Assembly: GCF_003950315.1 (NCBI RefSeq)
Contig: NZ_NGJT01000013.1
Coordinates: 1-64,000, forward strand
Length of the DNA stretch: 64,000 nt
Direction: 5' to 3'
DNA from: Vagococcus bubulae
GTDB taxonomy: Bacteria > Bacillota > Bacilli > Lactobacillales > Vagococcaceae
Each line of letters opens with the position of its first letter. The first letter of the stretch is position 1. Made by a program: the position numbers and the translations under genes. Shown here one piece after another: positions 8,687 through 16,150 of the stretch. Under the pieces are notes generated by a model that made no database searches, had not been told where the DNA came from, and saw nothing but the letters and a program-made list of their open reading frames with translations.

Positions 8687-9423
8687 TGACTGATTTAATT
8701 GAAATCAAACACTTACAAAAACAATATGGTAATCATGAAGTGCTAAAAGACATTAATTTATCTGTAAAAGATGGTGAAGTGGTCACTATCATCGGCCCAT
8801 CAGGTTCTGGTAAATCAACTTTACTTCGTTGCATTAATTTATTAGAAGAACCAACAGGTGGAGAACTGTTATTTAAAGGTGACAATATCCTTGCGCCTGG
8901 ATATAACTTACCAAAATACCGCGCTCACGTGGGCATGGTGTTCCAACAATTTAATTTATTTGAAAATCATGATGTTTTAAATAATTGCATTGTTGGACAG
9001 GTAAAAGTTTTAAAACGATCAAGAGAAGAAGCAGAACGTATTGCGATTGAAAATCTAGACAAAGTTGGGATGAAAGACTTTGCTCATGCTAAACCTAGCC
9101 AATTATCTGGTGGACAAAAACAACGTGTCGCGATTGCTCGTGCCATCTCAATGGACCCTGAAGTGATGCTCTTTGATGAACCCACATCAGCTCTTGATCC
9201 AGAAATGGTTGGAGAAGTATTAAAAATCATGCGTGAGTTAACTGGTACTGGTTTAACCATGATTATCGTGACTCATGAAATGGCCTTTGCCGAAGAAGTA
9301 TCTGATCGTGTCATTTTTATGGATCAAGGGGTTGTAGCTGAAGAAGGGGCCCCAGAAAAAATATTCCAACACCCAGAACAAGCCCGTACAAAAGAATTTT
9401 TACAACGAATTTTAGAGGGATAA
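8686..9423 (+). CDS. Polar amino-acid ABC transporter ATP-binding protein (predicted lysine uptake)
   Basis: A 245-residue ATPase of the GlnQ/HisP type. Walker A is GPSGSGKST near residue 38, the Q-loop [11 protein letters not shown], the signature [15 protein letters not shown], Walker [13 protein letters not shown] and the switch His in IVTHEM. It energises the fused binding protein/permease encoded immediately upstream; the start overlaps that gene's stop by one base, indicating translational coupling. It shares the riboswitch-controlled transcript and ends at a strong terminator. Confidence 0.95.
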   Translation: MTDLIEIKHLQKQYGNHEVLKDINLSVKDGEVVTIIGPSGSGKSTLLRCINLLEEPTGGELLFKGDNILAPGYNLPKYRAHVGMVFQQFNLFENHDVLNNCIVGQVKVLKRSREEAERIAIENLDKVGMKDFAHAKPSQLSGGQKQRVAIARAISMDPEVMLFDEPTSALDPEMVGEVLKIMRELTGTGLTMIIVTHEMAFAEEVSDRVIFMDQGVVAEEGAPEKIFQHPEQARTKEFLQRILEG

Positions 9424-9424
9424 T

Positions 9425-9471
9425 AAAAAATGCTAGATTGACTTGAAAATCAATCTAGCATTTTTTATTTA
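9425..9471. terminator. Bidirectional terminator
   Basis: A perfect stem AAAAAATGCTAGATTGA with its complement around an 8-base loop, with T runs in both directions. It separates the lysine transporter operon from the convergent YxeA-like gene. Confidence 0.9.
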
Positions 9472-9848
9472 TCTAACTTATCTAACACTGTTTTTGGAAT
9501 ATCACTTTTTGCCACATCATTTGGCCCACTAACCACACGTTTTTTGCTGAGAGATACTTTCACATAGGATCCTGGTTTGAATGGTGTCACATTATCACCA
9601 CTTAATTCATAATCCATTTTTTGTACAGTACCGTCTTCTTTTACAAAATCAAAATCATATTTATAAGATTTACTTCCAGCTATAACTTGACCAGTATCAT
9701 CTTTTGTATCTTCTACTGTTGGAACTTCTTCTGGCACTTTAGCATATGCCACATCACCTTTATAAGTTGTTGTGTAATACTCATATCCTTTATAACCAAA
9801 TATAACGATTAACACTAATGCCACAACTAAAATAATTTTCTTTGCCAT
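9465..9848 (-). CDS. YxeA-family secreted or membrane-anchored protein
   Basis: A 127-residue protein with an N-terminal hydrophobic segment (about 3-20) and a small beta-rich extracellular domain. The pattern YYTTTYKGDVAYAKVP followed by YKYDF.F..DG and PGSYVKV resembles the YxeA (DUF1093) family, whose function is not established. The AAGGAG site overlaps an upstream GTG, so the ATG at 9848 is the start. It is convergent with the lysine transporter operon. Confidence 0.75.
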   Translation of the reverse strand: MAKKIILVVALVLIVIFGYKGYEYYTTTYKGDVAYAKVPEEVPTVEDTKDDTGQVIAGSKSYKYDFDFVKEDGTVQKMDYELSGDNVTPFKPGSYVKVSLSKKRVVSGPNDVAKSDIPKTVLDKLDK

Positions 9849-10082
9849 CAGATCCACTCCTTAATAGTTAACATTAAAACACAAAAAGTATTATATATAA
9901 ATAATAACATGGATTTCAAAATAAAATAACTCAAATACCTCTTTATAATCTAACAAAATCGTAAGTTTAAAGACATTTCAATCATTATTATTTCTTTAAA
10001 TGAACATAACAAAAAGTGTATCAGTTGTATTATTTCAATAAAACAATTACTATATAATTAACATAAAAAGGAGGTTTTTTAA

Positions 10083-11105
10083 ATGTGTACTAATATTAAA
10101 TTATCCGCTAAAAACGGCGATATTTTTTTCGGCCGTACAATGGATTTAGACATTTCAATGTTTGGAGAGGATTCAGGATTAGATTTAGATATTACCTTAG
10201 CAACTGTTCCTAAAAATATAAATATAGCTAGCCAGGTATCTCCTTGGACAAGTAAATACACTGTTTTAGGCGTCATGACTAAATATACAACAGTGATGTA
10301 TGACGGTATCAATGAGCATGGCTTAACTGGTGATATGCAAGTATTAGTAGAAGCAACCACCAAAAACACTCAAGACATCCTTAATGAAAATAAAAAACCA
10401 TTGCTCACAGAAGAATTCGTTTTATATATTCTTTCCAACTTCAAAACAGTCTCAGAAATAAAAGAGCATTATCAAGAATTTGTCCTAGCAGATGAACCTT
10501 TTGTTTATAAAAAACAAAACCTTCACTTTCCATTGCATTACACATTTGTCGATACAACTGGAAAAGGGATTGTGTTAGAACCTGTCTTAAATGGTGGATT
10601 TAAAATTTATGACTATGTCGATGTTATGACCAATAGTCCCGAATACTCTTATCACACAACAAATATTAGACACTATATTAATTTAAGTGATATTGATCAC
10701 CCAACTCATCGTGTCATGAAAAATAATGTGGATATAGAACCAATTGAACATGGTACAGGTTACGGATTGTTTGGTATGCCTGGAGATTATACCTCTCCTT
10801 CTCGTTTTATTCGTAGTTTCTACCTACGAAATATGATTGATGAATTCGATTCAAACGATGGGTTAAATCGTTTATATAGTATTTTTAGACCTTTAATTGT
10901 TCCTAGAGGATTGGAACATAAAAAAGCAGAGATGACTATCACTGACTATACACGCTATTGGTCTGGTTATGATGTCGCCAAACAAACAGCCTACGTTCAA
11001 ACTGGTGAAGGGTTAGCCATTACAGCTAAAACATTAGATTCCAATCTAACTGATATCACCTATCATGCGATTCATTTGGATAATAATGTTGTGTTTGCAT
11101 CATAA
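10083..11105 (+). CDS. Linear amide C-N hydrolase, choloylglycine hydrolase / penicillin V acylase family
   Basis: The 340-residue protein begins MCTN, so removal of Met exposes Cys2 as the N-terminal nucleophile typical of this Ntn-hydrolase family. FFGRTMDLD supplies the conserved Arg and Asp, YDGINEHGL the conserved Asn, and the length is that of bile salt hydrolases. It hydrolyses amide bonds; whether bile salts, penicillin V or N-acyl homoserine lactones are the substrate cannot be decided by eye. There is no signal peptide. AAGGAGG stands 9 bp before the ATG, preceded by TATAAT at 10053-10058. It is monocistronic. Confidence 0.88.
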   Translation: MCTNIKLSAKNGDIFFGRTMDLDISMFGEDSGLDLDITLATVPKNINIASQVSPWTSKYTVLGVMTKYTTVMYDGINEHGLTGDMQVLVEATTKNTQDILNENKKPLLTEEFVLYILSNFKTVSEIKEHYQEFVLADEPFVYKKQNLHFPLHYTFVDTTGKGIVLEPVLNGGFKIYDYVDVMTNSPEYSYHTTNIRHYINLSDIDHPTHRVMKNNVDIEPIEHGTGYGLFGMPGDYTSPSRFIRSFYLRNMIDEFDSNDGLNRLYSIFRPLIVPRGLEHKKAEMTITDYTRYWSGYDVAKQTAYVQTGEGLAITAKTLDSNLTDITYHAIHLDNNVVFAS

Positions 11106-11216
11106 TAAAAAAACAACATAGTTAATTCACTTTTTTTTCGTTAACTAAGTGTAAGATAACCTTATAAGCATTTAATCAATGCCATCAATTTAACAGGATG
11201 AAAGAAGGTTATATCT

Positions 11217-11375
11217 ATGACTACTGAACGTGATGGAGCAAAAGAAAATCGCCGTTCATTCGAACAAGCGAAAGCAAAAGAAATATTCGAAGCTGATATC
11301 GACAAAAATCGTGAAAAAGTTGCTGAGAAAAAAGAAGAAAAAGCTGAAAAACGTTTAATCCGTGAACACAAATAA
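11217..11375 (+). CDS. Small highly charged protein, 52 residues
   Basis: A short frame beginning MTTERDGAKENRRS and ending RLIREHK, preceded by AGAAGG nine bases before the ATG and followed at once by a strong terminator. More than half of the residues are charged and the pattern fits one long helix. I do not recognise a family. The ribosome-binding site and the terminator make it a real gene; the open frame on the opposite strand is its shadow. Confidence 0.72.
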   Translation: MTTERDGAKENRRSFEQAKAKEIFEADIDKNREKVAEKKEEKAEKRLIREHK

Positions 11376-11417
11376 AAAATAGCCTAAGTATATCCAGTAT
11401 GCTTAGGCTATTTTTTT
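11375..11417. terminator. Bidirectional terminator
   Basis: A 14-bp stem, 11375-11388 with 11402-11415, flanked by A and T runs. It serves the small charged protein and the convergent NUDIX gene. Confidence 0.9.
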
Positions 11418-11859
11418 ATGATTCTTTATTAATAAAATGTTGCGTCGTTGTGGTTGCTTGTTTAACTAATTCATTTAATTGAGATGGTCTTAAAGAGTGT
11501 GACGCCATAATATTTGTCCACTCCACAGTGACTTCTCCTCTATTAGGTTGTACATTATCTGAAGCAAATACTTCATAAACAAAAATGACTTGTTGGTATG
11601 GCTTGCCTTCATAGATAAACATATTCTCAATAATTGATAACAATGAGCCGACTCCCACTTTAATGCCCGTTTCTTCTAAAAATTCTCTTACAACAGCTTC
11701 TTTAGAAGTCTCTCCTATTTTTACCGCTCCTCCTGGTAAGGTATGTGCCCCATCAGACTCCACTGTTGTCAAAACATTATCTCCTTGTTTTAAAATACCA
11801 CAAGCTCTTACATCAAATTTACTTTCTCCTATTACGACACGAATATCTTCCATCATCAC
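11416..11859 (-). CDS. NUDIX hydrolase
   Basis: The 147-residue protein carries the Nudix box GGAVKIGETSKEAVVREFLE followed by ETGI, which matches Gx5Ex7REUxEExGU and binds the metal for pyrophosphate hydrolysis. The substrate is likely a nucleoside diphosphate derivative, but the family is too broad to say more. The start is one of two adjacent ATGs behind AAGGA. It begins 13 bp after the M20 hydrolase gene and is probably cotranscribed with it. Confidence 0.88.
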   Translation of the reverse strand: MMMEDIRVVIGESKFDVRACGILKQGDNVLTTVESDGAHTLPGGAVKIGETSKEAVVREFLEETGIKVGVGSLLSIIENMFIYEGKPYQQVIFVYEVFASDNVQPNRGEVTVEWTNIMASHSLRPSQLNELVKQATTTTQHFINKES

Positions 11860-11872
11860 GATTCCTTTTAAG

Positions 11873-13012
11873 TTATTTTAAATATGTGGTAATAATTTGT
11901 TTATATTTATCAATCATATCTAAGTAATTATCTATATCGACATATTCATCCACTTGATGAGGTAACGTAGGTTCTCCGGGGCCAAACACAACAAAATCAA
12001 ATGAATTATCTGATTTAACAAATTCTGCTGTATCCGTTGTTGCTGAGATACCGATAAGTGGTAATGGCGTAGCAAATTGACTTTGAATGACTTGAACCAA
12101 TTCTGAATCTTTCGCTGCTCTTACAGATAACTTGTTGTAGTTGATTGTTAGCGTTAATTTATAGGGCTGATTTTTATTTAATTCATCCACTGTTTCTTGC
12201 AATACATTAATAATTTCATCATTAGAAAACTCTGGGATACTACGGATATTCCCTTGTAACGCCGCATAGTTTGGAATACTATTAACCTGGTTCCCTCCAT
12301 TCATGATTGTAATATTATGAATGGTTGAACCTAATTCTTCATTGATATATTTTTTAGAAATATCATCCATTTTTTTATTAATATGATAAGAAAAATCGAT
12401 CAAATGATTTAGAGCATTGTATCCCTCTTGTGGCATAGAACTATGCGCTTCTTTTCCGGCAGACGTTACGGTGTAATTAATTGAGCCCATATGTGTGTAA
12501 ACAATATTATAATGACTTGGCTCTCCCACAATCAAACCATCTAAATCATCAACGTATCCTAGTTTTGTTAATTGTTCTGCACCTAATTCTCCAACTTCCT
12601 CCCCAACTGTTGCAAGTAATTTGACAATGCCGTTAAATTCTTGCTGTTCTTCTTGAAGTTCCATCATTGCAATGACCATTGCCATTAAACCACTTTTCAT
12701 ATCTGTTGAGCCACGCCCATATAACTTATTATCTTCTATCGTTGCTGAAAAGGGTGGGTATTTCCATGCATTTTCATCACCTGGATCCACAACATCCATA
12801 TGCCCAGTTAATCCGAGTACTTTATCTTCTTGCCCTTTTTTTAACGTGGCTACTAAACTACTACGATTATTTGCATATTGAATCAATTCTGTTGAAATCC
12901 CTACTTGTTTCAATTTGTTTTGAATGTATTTTGCTACCATTTCTTCATTGCCATTAATCGTTTTCATTTTTAAAATATCTTGTAATAATTCAATTTTTTG
13001 ATGTCTATCCAT
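11873..13012 (-). CDS. M20-family metallo-deacylase/peptidase (ArgE/DapE/CPG2 type)
   Basis: The 379-residue protein has the M20 metal ligands: GHMDVVDPGD, then LYGRGSTDMKSGL, the catalytic pair GEEVGELG and a late His region (PHQVDEY). The central dimerisation domain spans about 175-285. It removes acyl groups or cleaves dipeptides with two zinc ions; ArgE/DapE-type annotation is usual, but no arginine or lysine biosynthesis gene is near. AAGGGGAG precedes the ATG. It is the first gene of a pair with the NUDIX hydrolase. Confidence 0.87.
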   Translation of the reverse strand: MDRHQKIELLQDILKMKTINGNEEMVAKYIQNKLKQVGISTELIQYANNRSSLVATLKKGQEDKVLGLTGHMDVVDPGDENAWKYPPFSATIEDNKLYGRGSTDMKSGLMAMVIAMMELQEEQQEFNGIVKLLATVGEEVGELGAEQLTKLGYVDDLDGLIVGEPSHYNIVYTHMGSINYTVTSAGKEAHSSMPQEGYNALNHLIDFSYHINKKMDDISKKYINEELGSTIHNITIMNGGNQVNSIPNYAALQGNIRSIPEFSNDEIINVLQETVDELNKNQPYKLTLTINYNKLSVRAAKDSELVQVIQSQFATPLPLIGISATTDTAEFVKSDNSFDFVVFGPGEPTLPHQVDEYVDIDNYLDMIDKYKQIITTYLK

Positions 13013-13173
13013 GACTGTTCTCCCCTTTTAAATTCCCTTGCTCCTTAATAATAGTATCATTCCATGGTAAAATTAAAAAGAATAATATCCCTCTTGGTAT
13101 GACTAGCAAAAAAGTTTATTTAATATTGTTTAAATGATAAACTGATTGTAACAAAAAGAAAAGAGGGATTACT

Positions 13174-13359
13174 ATGTCAGATAAATCAATGCCTGCTCAA
13201 CCAGTTATTCTTAATGATATGCCACTAGAGGCTGAAAATGAAATGGTTTTAAAAAGTGACTTTATCAAAGAAAGAATGACCTCTTTAAATCATGATGGAT
13301 TTAATTTTATTCTGCCAGATACTCCACAAATTATTGAAGAAAAGAAAAAGAAAAAATAA
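13174..13359 (+). CDS. Small hypothetical protein, 61 residues
   Basis: A short acidic protein with a basic tail ending in KKKKK, preceded by GAGGG six bases before the ATG. It has no signal peptide and no recognised domain. It ends 8 bp before the regulatory repeat of the first small-RNA gene. Confidence 0.65.
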   Translation: MSDKSMPAQPVILNDMPLEAENEMVLKSDFIKERMTSLNHDGFNFILPDTPQIIEEKKKKK

Positions 13360-13367
13360 TATCTTGT

Positions 13368-13400
13368 TTTAAGCTTAGATTAAGATTATAAGATTATGAT
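13368..13400 (+). promoter_or_regulatory. CiaR-type direct repeat and promoter of sRNA 1
   Basis: TTTAAG (13368-13373), CTTAG, ATTAAG (13379-13384), a 10-bp spacer and TATGAT (13395-13400). The hexamer pair with five-base spacing equals the NTTAAG-N5-WTTAAG site known for CiaR of streptococci. The spacing to the -10 box is identical to that of the second copy at 14115. Confidence 0.75.
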
Positions 13401-13407
13401 ATAAACA

Positions 13408-13564
13408 GTTAGATGATTAACACATCCTCTTCCCACACAACAGAGGAACTGCTAATAACATGCTAAATAACTTTTTCATTTTTACTCCAAAATCGAGTTA
13501 ACTATTATTCCCGAAGATAGTTAACTCATCTCCTTCCTCTAGTTATCACGCTAGAGGTTTTTTA
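13408..13564 (+). ncRNA. csRNA-like small RNA 1
   Basis: A predicted transcript of about 155 nt without a credible open frame. Hairpin 1 pairs CCTCT (13426-13430) with AGAGG (13442-13446) and exposes TCCCAC in its loop. A linker carries CATTTTTACTCC (13477-13488), antisense to an SD plus start codon (GGAG-N5-ATG). Hairpin 2 has a perfect 11-bp stem (13495-13505 with 13517-13527) and TTCCC in the loop. A CTCCTTCC linker leads to the terminator CCTCTAG/CTAGAGG with a T run. The C-rich loops suggest pairing to ribosome-binding sites. Its terminator overlaps the stop of the opposing gene at 13562. Confidence 0.75.
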
Positions 13565-14029
13565 GGTCAAATCATTTAATCCGTCAAACAACTCATTAAA
13601 ACTTTTCATCTCTTTTACTCTACCAAAAGAAAGTTCAGTATTTTCACCCATTTTTCCTAAAAAACATTTAGTTAATTCTTCTACCGTTATTTCTAATGAC
13701 ACCATAAACTGTTCATAAATCATTTGAAAAGCAGGAGTATTTTCATCATAATGGTTCGTAATTAAGGTTTCAGTTAATTGGTCCAGTGGATATAGCTTTA
13801 AATGAAGAAGCTCATGAACAATTACCTCTTCAATATTTTCATTTCGAGGATTTTGTTTATTTAAATAAATCAGTGCTTTTTTATCTGTAATATCGATTTT
13901 AATATCACCTGTTTTATTAAATTTATCATCGTTCACTAAAATAAGTTCAACATCCCACTGGTTTTTTATTCTAAGAATCCCTATCCATTTATCTAAAATA
14001 AGAATGGCCTCATTTTTATTTATCATCAT
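13562..14029 (-). CDS. Putative HExxH metallopeptidase-like protein
   Basis: The 155-residue protein contains VIVHELLHLKLYP, an HExxH zinc motif of gluzincin type, about 70 residues from the start. The N-terminal half resembles small minimal metallopeptidases, and the C-terminal half is helical and acidic. There is no signal peptide or membrane segment, so it would act in the cytoplasm. I do not recognise a named family and the substrate is unknown. GAGGGATA precedes two adjacent ATGs. It lies between the two sRNA genes and is transcribed against them. Confidence 0.65.
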   Translation of the reverse strand: MMINKNEAILILDKWIGILRIKNQWDVELILVNDDKFNKTGDIKIDITDKKALIYLNKQNPRNENIEEVIVHELLHLKLYPLDQLTETLITNHYDENTPAFQMIYEQFMVSLEITVEELTKCFLGKMGENTELSFGRVKEMKSFNELFDGLNDLT

Positions 14030-14114
14030 TATCCCTCTTTTTTTATTTTTATCTATTCAAGTATAATAGCATAATTAACTATTCTTTTTAGTAAACACGA
14101 ATTCATCATACTTT

Positions 14115-14147
14115 TTTAAGCTTCATTTAAGGTTAACCGATTATGCT
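14115..14147 (+). promoter_or_regulatory. CiaR-type direct repeat and promoter of sRNA 2
   Basis: TTTAAG (14115-14120), CTTCA, TTTAAG (14126-14131), a 10-bp spacer and TATGCT (14142-14147). This is a perfect match to NTTAAG-N5-WTTAAG and is aligned base for base with the promoter of sRNA 1. Confidence 0.78.
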
Positions 14148-14154
14148 ATATTCA

Positions 14155-14364
14155 AGTTAATTAATTCATGAGTGAAAAGCAAAAGGGCTTTATATTATGT
14201 AGGTTCAAATCCTACCTCTCATCTAACTTCCTCTACTCCACAACAGAGGAAGTTCTCAAAGAATAACTTTTTATTCTACCGTACAACTCCTAATCATGTA
14301 TTTTTTATCCTCCCACGATAAAGAATACACTCCTTCCTCTAACATCTATTGTTAGAGGTTTTTA
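14155..14364 (+). ncRNA. csRNA-like small RNA 2
   Basis: A predicted transcript of about 205 nt. After a tRNA-like 5' module (14168-14222) come a perfect 10-bp hairpin (14225-14234 with 14245-14254, loop ACTCCACAAC), a linker with ACTCC, and a 12-bp hairpin (14298-14309 with 14317-14328) whose seven-base loop is CTCCCAC. A CACTCCTTCC linker and the terminator (14336-14344 with 14350-14358, then T5) complete it. The order, the loops and the CTCCTTCC-terminator ending match sRNA 1, so the two are paralogues. Loops with CTCC and CCC are typical of sRNAs that mask ribosome-binding sites. Confidence 0.78.
14168..14222 (+). other. tRNA-like fold at the 5' end of sRNA 2
   Basis: A canonical T-arm (GTAGG, loop TTCAAAT, CCTAC at 14199-14215) is followed by CTCTCAT, which pairs with ATGAGTG at 14168-14174 except for one mismatch, like an acceptor stem. 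Between them is one small hairpin (14176-14180 with 14187-14191). D-arm, anticodon arm and CCA are missing, so it is not a tRNA gene. Confidence 0.5.
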
Positions 14365-14447
14365 ATTTAATGAGCATTAAATTATATCCCTTCAATGTTA
14401 TATGATAGACTTTTATTATCATTGTATATAAAAGGTAGGTATAAAAT

Positions 14448-15704
14448 ATGCTAGTTGTATTAGTTATTTCTTTAATAGCTACTTCTATTTATTTTTTTTA
14501 TATTTCATTAATACGTAACATTAAATCACAAGAATTTGAGCCCGCTACAAATTATTCGCCACTACACTATGCCATAATCATCCCTTGTCTAAACGAAAGT
14601 AAAGTCATCGAAGCAACATTAGAACGATTACTATCTAATCTAGGGAATAGAGATGCTAGTATTTATTTAGTAGATGATGATTCAGATGATGATACTGTTG
14701 AAAAAATTAAGAAATTTACAGACAAGCGAATTAAACTTATTGAAAAGAAAAAACCCAATGCCCAAAAAGGTAAAGGACATTCTCTAAATTTAGTTTTTGA
14801 ACAAATTAAACAAGACTTCCTTCATATTGATGATAAATCAATTATTGTAACCATCATCGATTCTGACGGTTTTTTATGTGACGATGCATTCTATATAGCT
14901 GATTCAATCTTTATGGATCCTACTAATGACGCTGCTCAAGCTCGTGTAAAAATATTAAGAAATAAGTACAAGTATAATTTTTTAATTAATTTTCAAGATA
15001 TTGAGTTTTTTGAAATTATTGATAATATTCAACGCTTTCGAATGCACACAGATACAGTCGGTCTTGGTGGAAATGGACAATTTACACGCTTATCTGCTTT
15101 AAAAGAACTCGAAAATACACCTTGGAGTCCCTGTTTACTTGAAGATTATGATTTAACCATTCGAATGTTACTAAATGGACATAAAATTATTTATACAGGT
15201 AACTTAATAATTTTCCAACAAGGTTTAACCAGTTATAAAAGATATGTGAAACAGAGAAGCCGTTGGGTACAGGGTTCCATCCAATGCATCAAATATGTAC
15301 CCAAAATATTAAGTTCTTCAAATATTCCAACCGTTGGAAAAGTAGAAATGCTATACTTTTTGCTACAACCTTTTATGAATTTAATTAATATTTTCATTAT
15401 AGCTGTCTCTGCTTATTTAATACTTTCCTATATAATATTTCATTTGAAGATACACACACTCATTTCGTTAATTTTAATGCTTCTGATTACAGTATATCCT
15501 GGTTATATTTTTTCAAAAAGATATTGTACCGATATAAATAGGATTACTGAAACAACAAAATATGAAATGATATTAATAAAAATGCAAGGTCTACTAATGT
15601 ATGTATATACTCTGCTAACCATTCCTAGTGTACTTTTAGCCTTTTTTAGACAGATCTTTGGTTTTAAATCATGGATAAAAACAGAACGTGAGGAAGATTC
15701 TTGA
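14448..15704 (+). CDS. Processive GT2-family membrane glycosyltransferase
   Basis: The 418-residue protein has an N-terminal membrane helix (1-22), a cytoplasmic GT-A domain and about three to four C-terminal membrane helices (about 295-400). GT2 motifs appear in order: IIIPCLNES, VDDDSDDDT, the metal-binding DSDG, GGNGQFTR, LLEDYDL, and QRSRWVQGS as the QxxRW motif of processive synthases. It resembles cellulose, hyaluronan and poly-N-acetylglucosamine synthases and would extrude a polysaccharide across the membrane; the sugar is unknown. It follows sRNA 2 and ends 1 bp before a 44-residue membrane protein gene. Confidence 0.9.
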   Translation: MLVVLVISLIATSIYFFYISLIRNIKSQEFEPATNYSPLHYAIIIPCLNESKVIEATLERLLSNLGNRDASIYLVDDDSDDDTVEKIKKFTDKRIKLIEKKKPNAQKGKGHSLNLVFEQIKQDFLHIDDKSIIVTIIDSDGFLCDDAFYIADSIFMDPTNDAAQARVKILRNKYKYNFLINFQDIEFFEIIDNIQRFRMHTDTVGLGGNGQFTRLSALKELENTPWSPCLLEDYDLTIRMLLNGHKIIYTGNLIIFQQGLTSYKRYVKQRSRWVQGSIQCIKYVPKILSSSNIPTVGKVEMLYFLLQPFMNLINIFIIAVSAYLILSYIIFHLKIHTLISLILMLLITVYPGYIFSKRYCTDINRITETTKYEMILIKMQGLLMYVYTLLTIPSVLLAFFRQIFGFKSWIKTEREEDS

Positions 15705-15705
15705 T

Positions 15706-15840
15706 ATGAACATTCATAAATTTGTCGATACCGATTTATTTTCCATATGGTTTTTATTAATCATCATTTTTTTTATTTTATTTGGAAAATTAGTTGCTTT
15801 TTATTTTAATAAAAAAAAGAAAAAAGAAAAAAAAGGTTGA
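15706..15840 (+). CDS. 44-residue single-pass membrane protein coupled to the glycosyltransferase
   Basis: The ATG lies 1 bp after the stop of the glycosyltransferase gene, with GAGGAAG nine bases upstream. The protein starts MNIHKFVDTDLFSIW, has one hydrophobic helix (about residues 12-34) and ends in a Lys-rich tail. The layout suggests a small partner of the synthase, as known for other membrane polysaccharide synthases, but no family is recognised. The stop codon overlaps the promoter of the next sRNA candidate. Confidence 0.72.
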   Translation: MNIHKFVDTDLFSIWFLLIIIFFILFGKLVAFYFNKKKKKEKKG

Positions 15841-15865
15841 CTTTTTCATAAATAGGATATATTAT
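15837..15865 (+). promoter_or_regulatory. Sigma-A-type promoter of sRNA candidate 3
   Basis: TTGACT (15837-15842), exactly 17 bp, TATTAT (15860-15865). It overlaps the end of the 44-residue gene. Confidence 0.6.
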
Positions 15866-15871
15866 GAACTT

Positions 15872-15962
15872 ACCTTTATTTTACCAACCGCGGATACTTC
15901 CAAACATTTAATACCTTATACCCCGTGGTGCACCCATTAATAAATTAATGGGTGTTTTTTTT
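15872..15962 (+). ncRNA. Candidate small RNA 3 (about 90 nt)
   Basis: A strong promoter and a strong terminator (CACCCATTAAT / ATTAATGGGTG, 15931-15954, then T8) are only about 90 nt apart and enclose no open frame. The body can fold by pairing ACCGCGG with CCGTGGT, leaving a large loop with ACTTCC and ACCTTATACC. It has no CiaR-type repeat and no clear sequence similarity to sRNA 1 and 2. It could alternatively be just the terminator of the glycosyltransferase operon with a fortuitous promoter. Confidence 0.45.
15931..15962 (+). terminator. Terminator after the glycosyltransferase operon / sRNA candidate 3
   Basis: A perfect 11-bp stem with a two-base loop and eight T. Confidence 0.9.
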
Positions 15963-16150
15963 ATCTTTAATATTATGTTTTTTCTGTGAATTTTATATGA
16001 TTTTTTTATAAATGTCTATTTATATCATTTGTAACATTAAAGTAATACAAAAACTATTGAAATATGTTTTATTTTCGTTTATACTCTTTTTGTAATATAC
16101 GTTTACCGAACGTAGTGTTATTACTTTAAAAAAGAAGGGGATATATAAAA

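Noticed and set aside
14199-14222. A tRNA gene
   Set aside because: Only the T-arm and an acceptor-like stem are present; D-arm, anticodon arm and CCA are absent and the total fold is about 55 nt.
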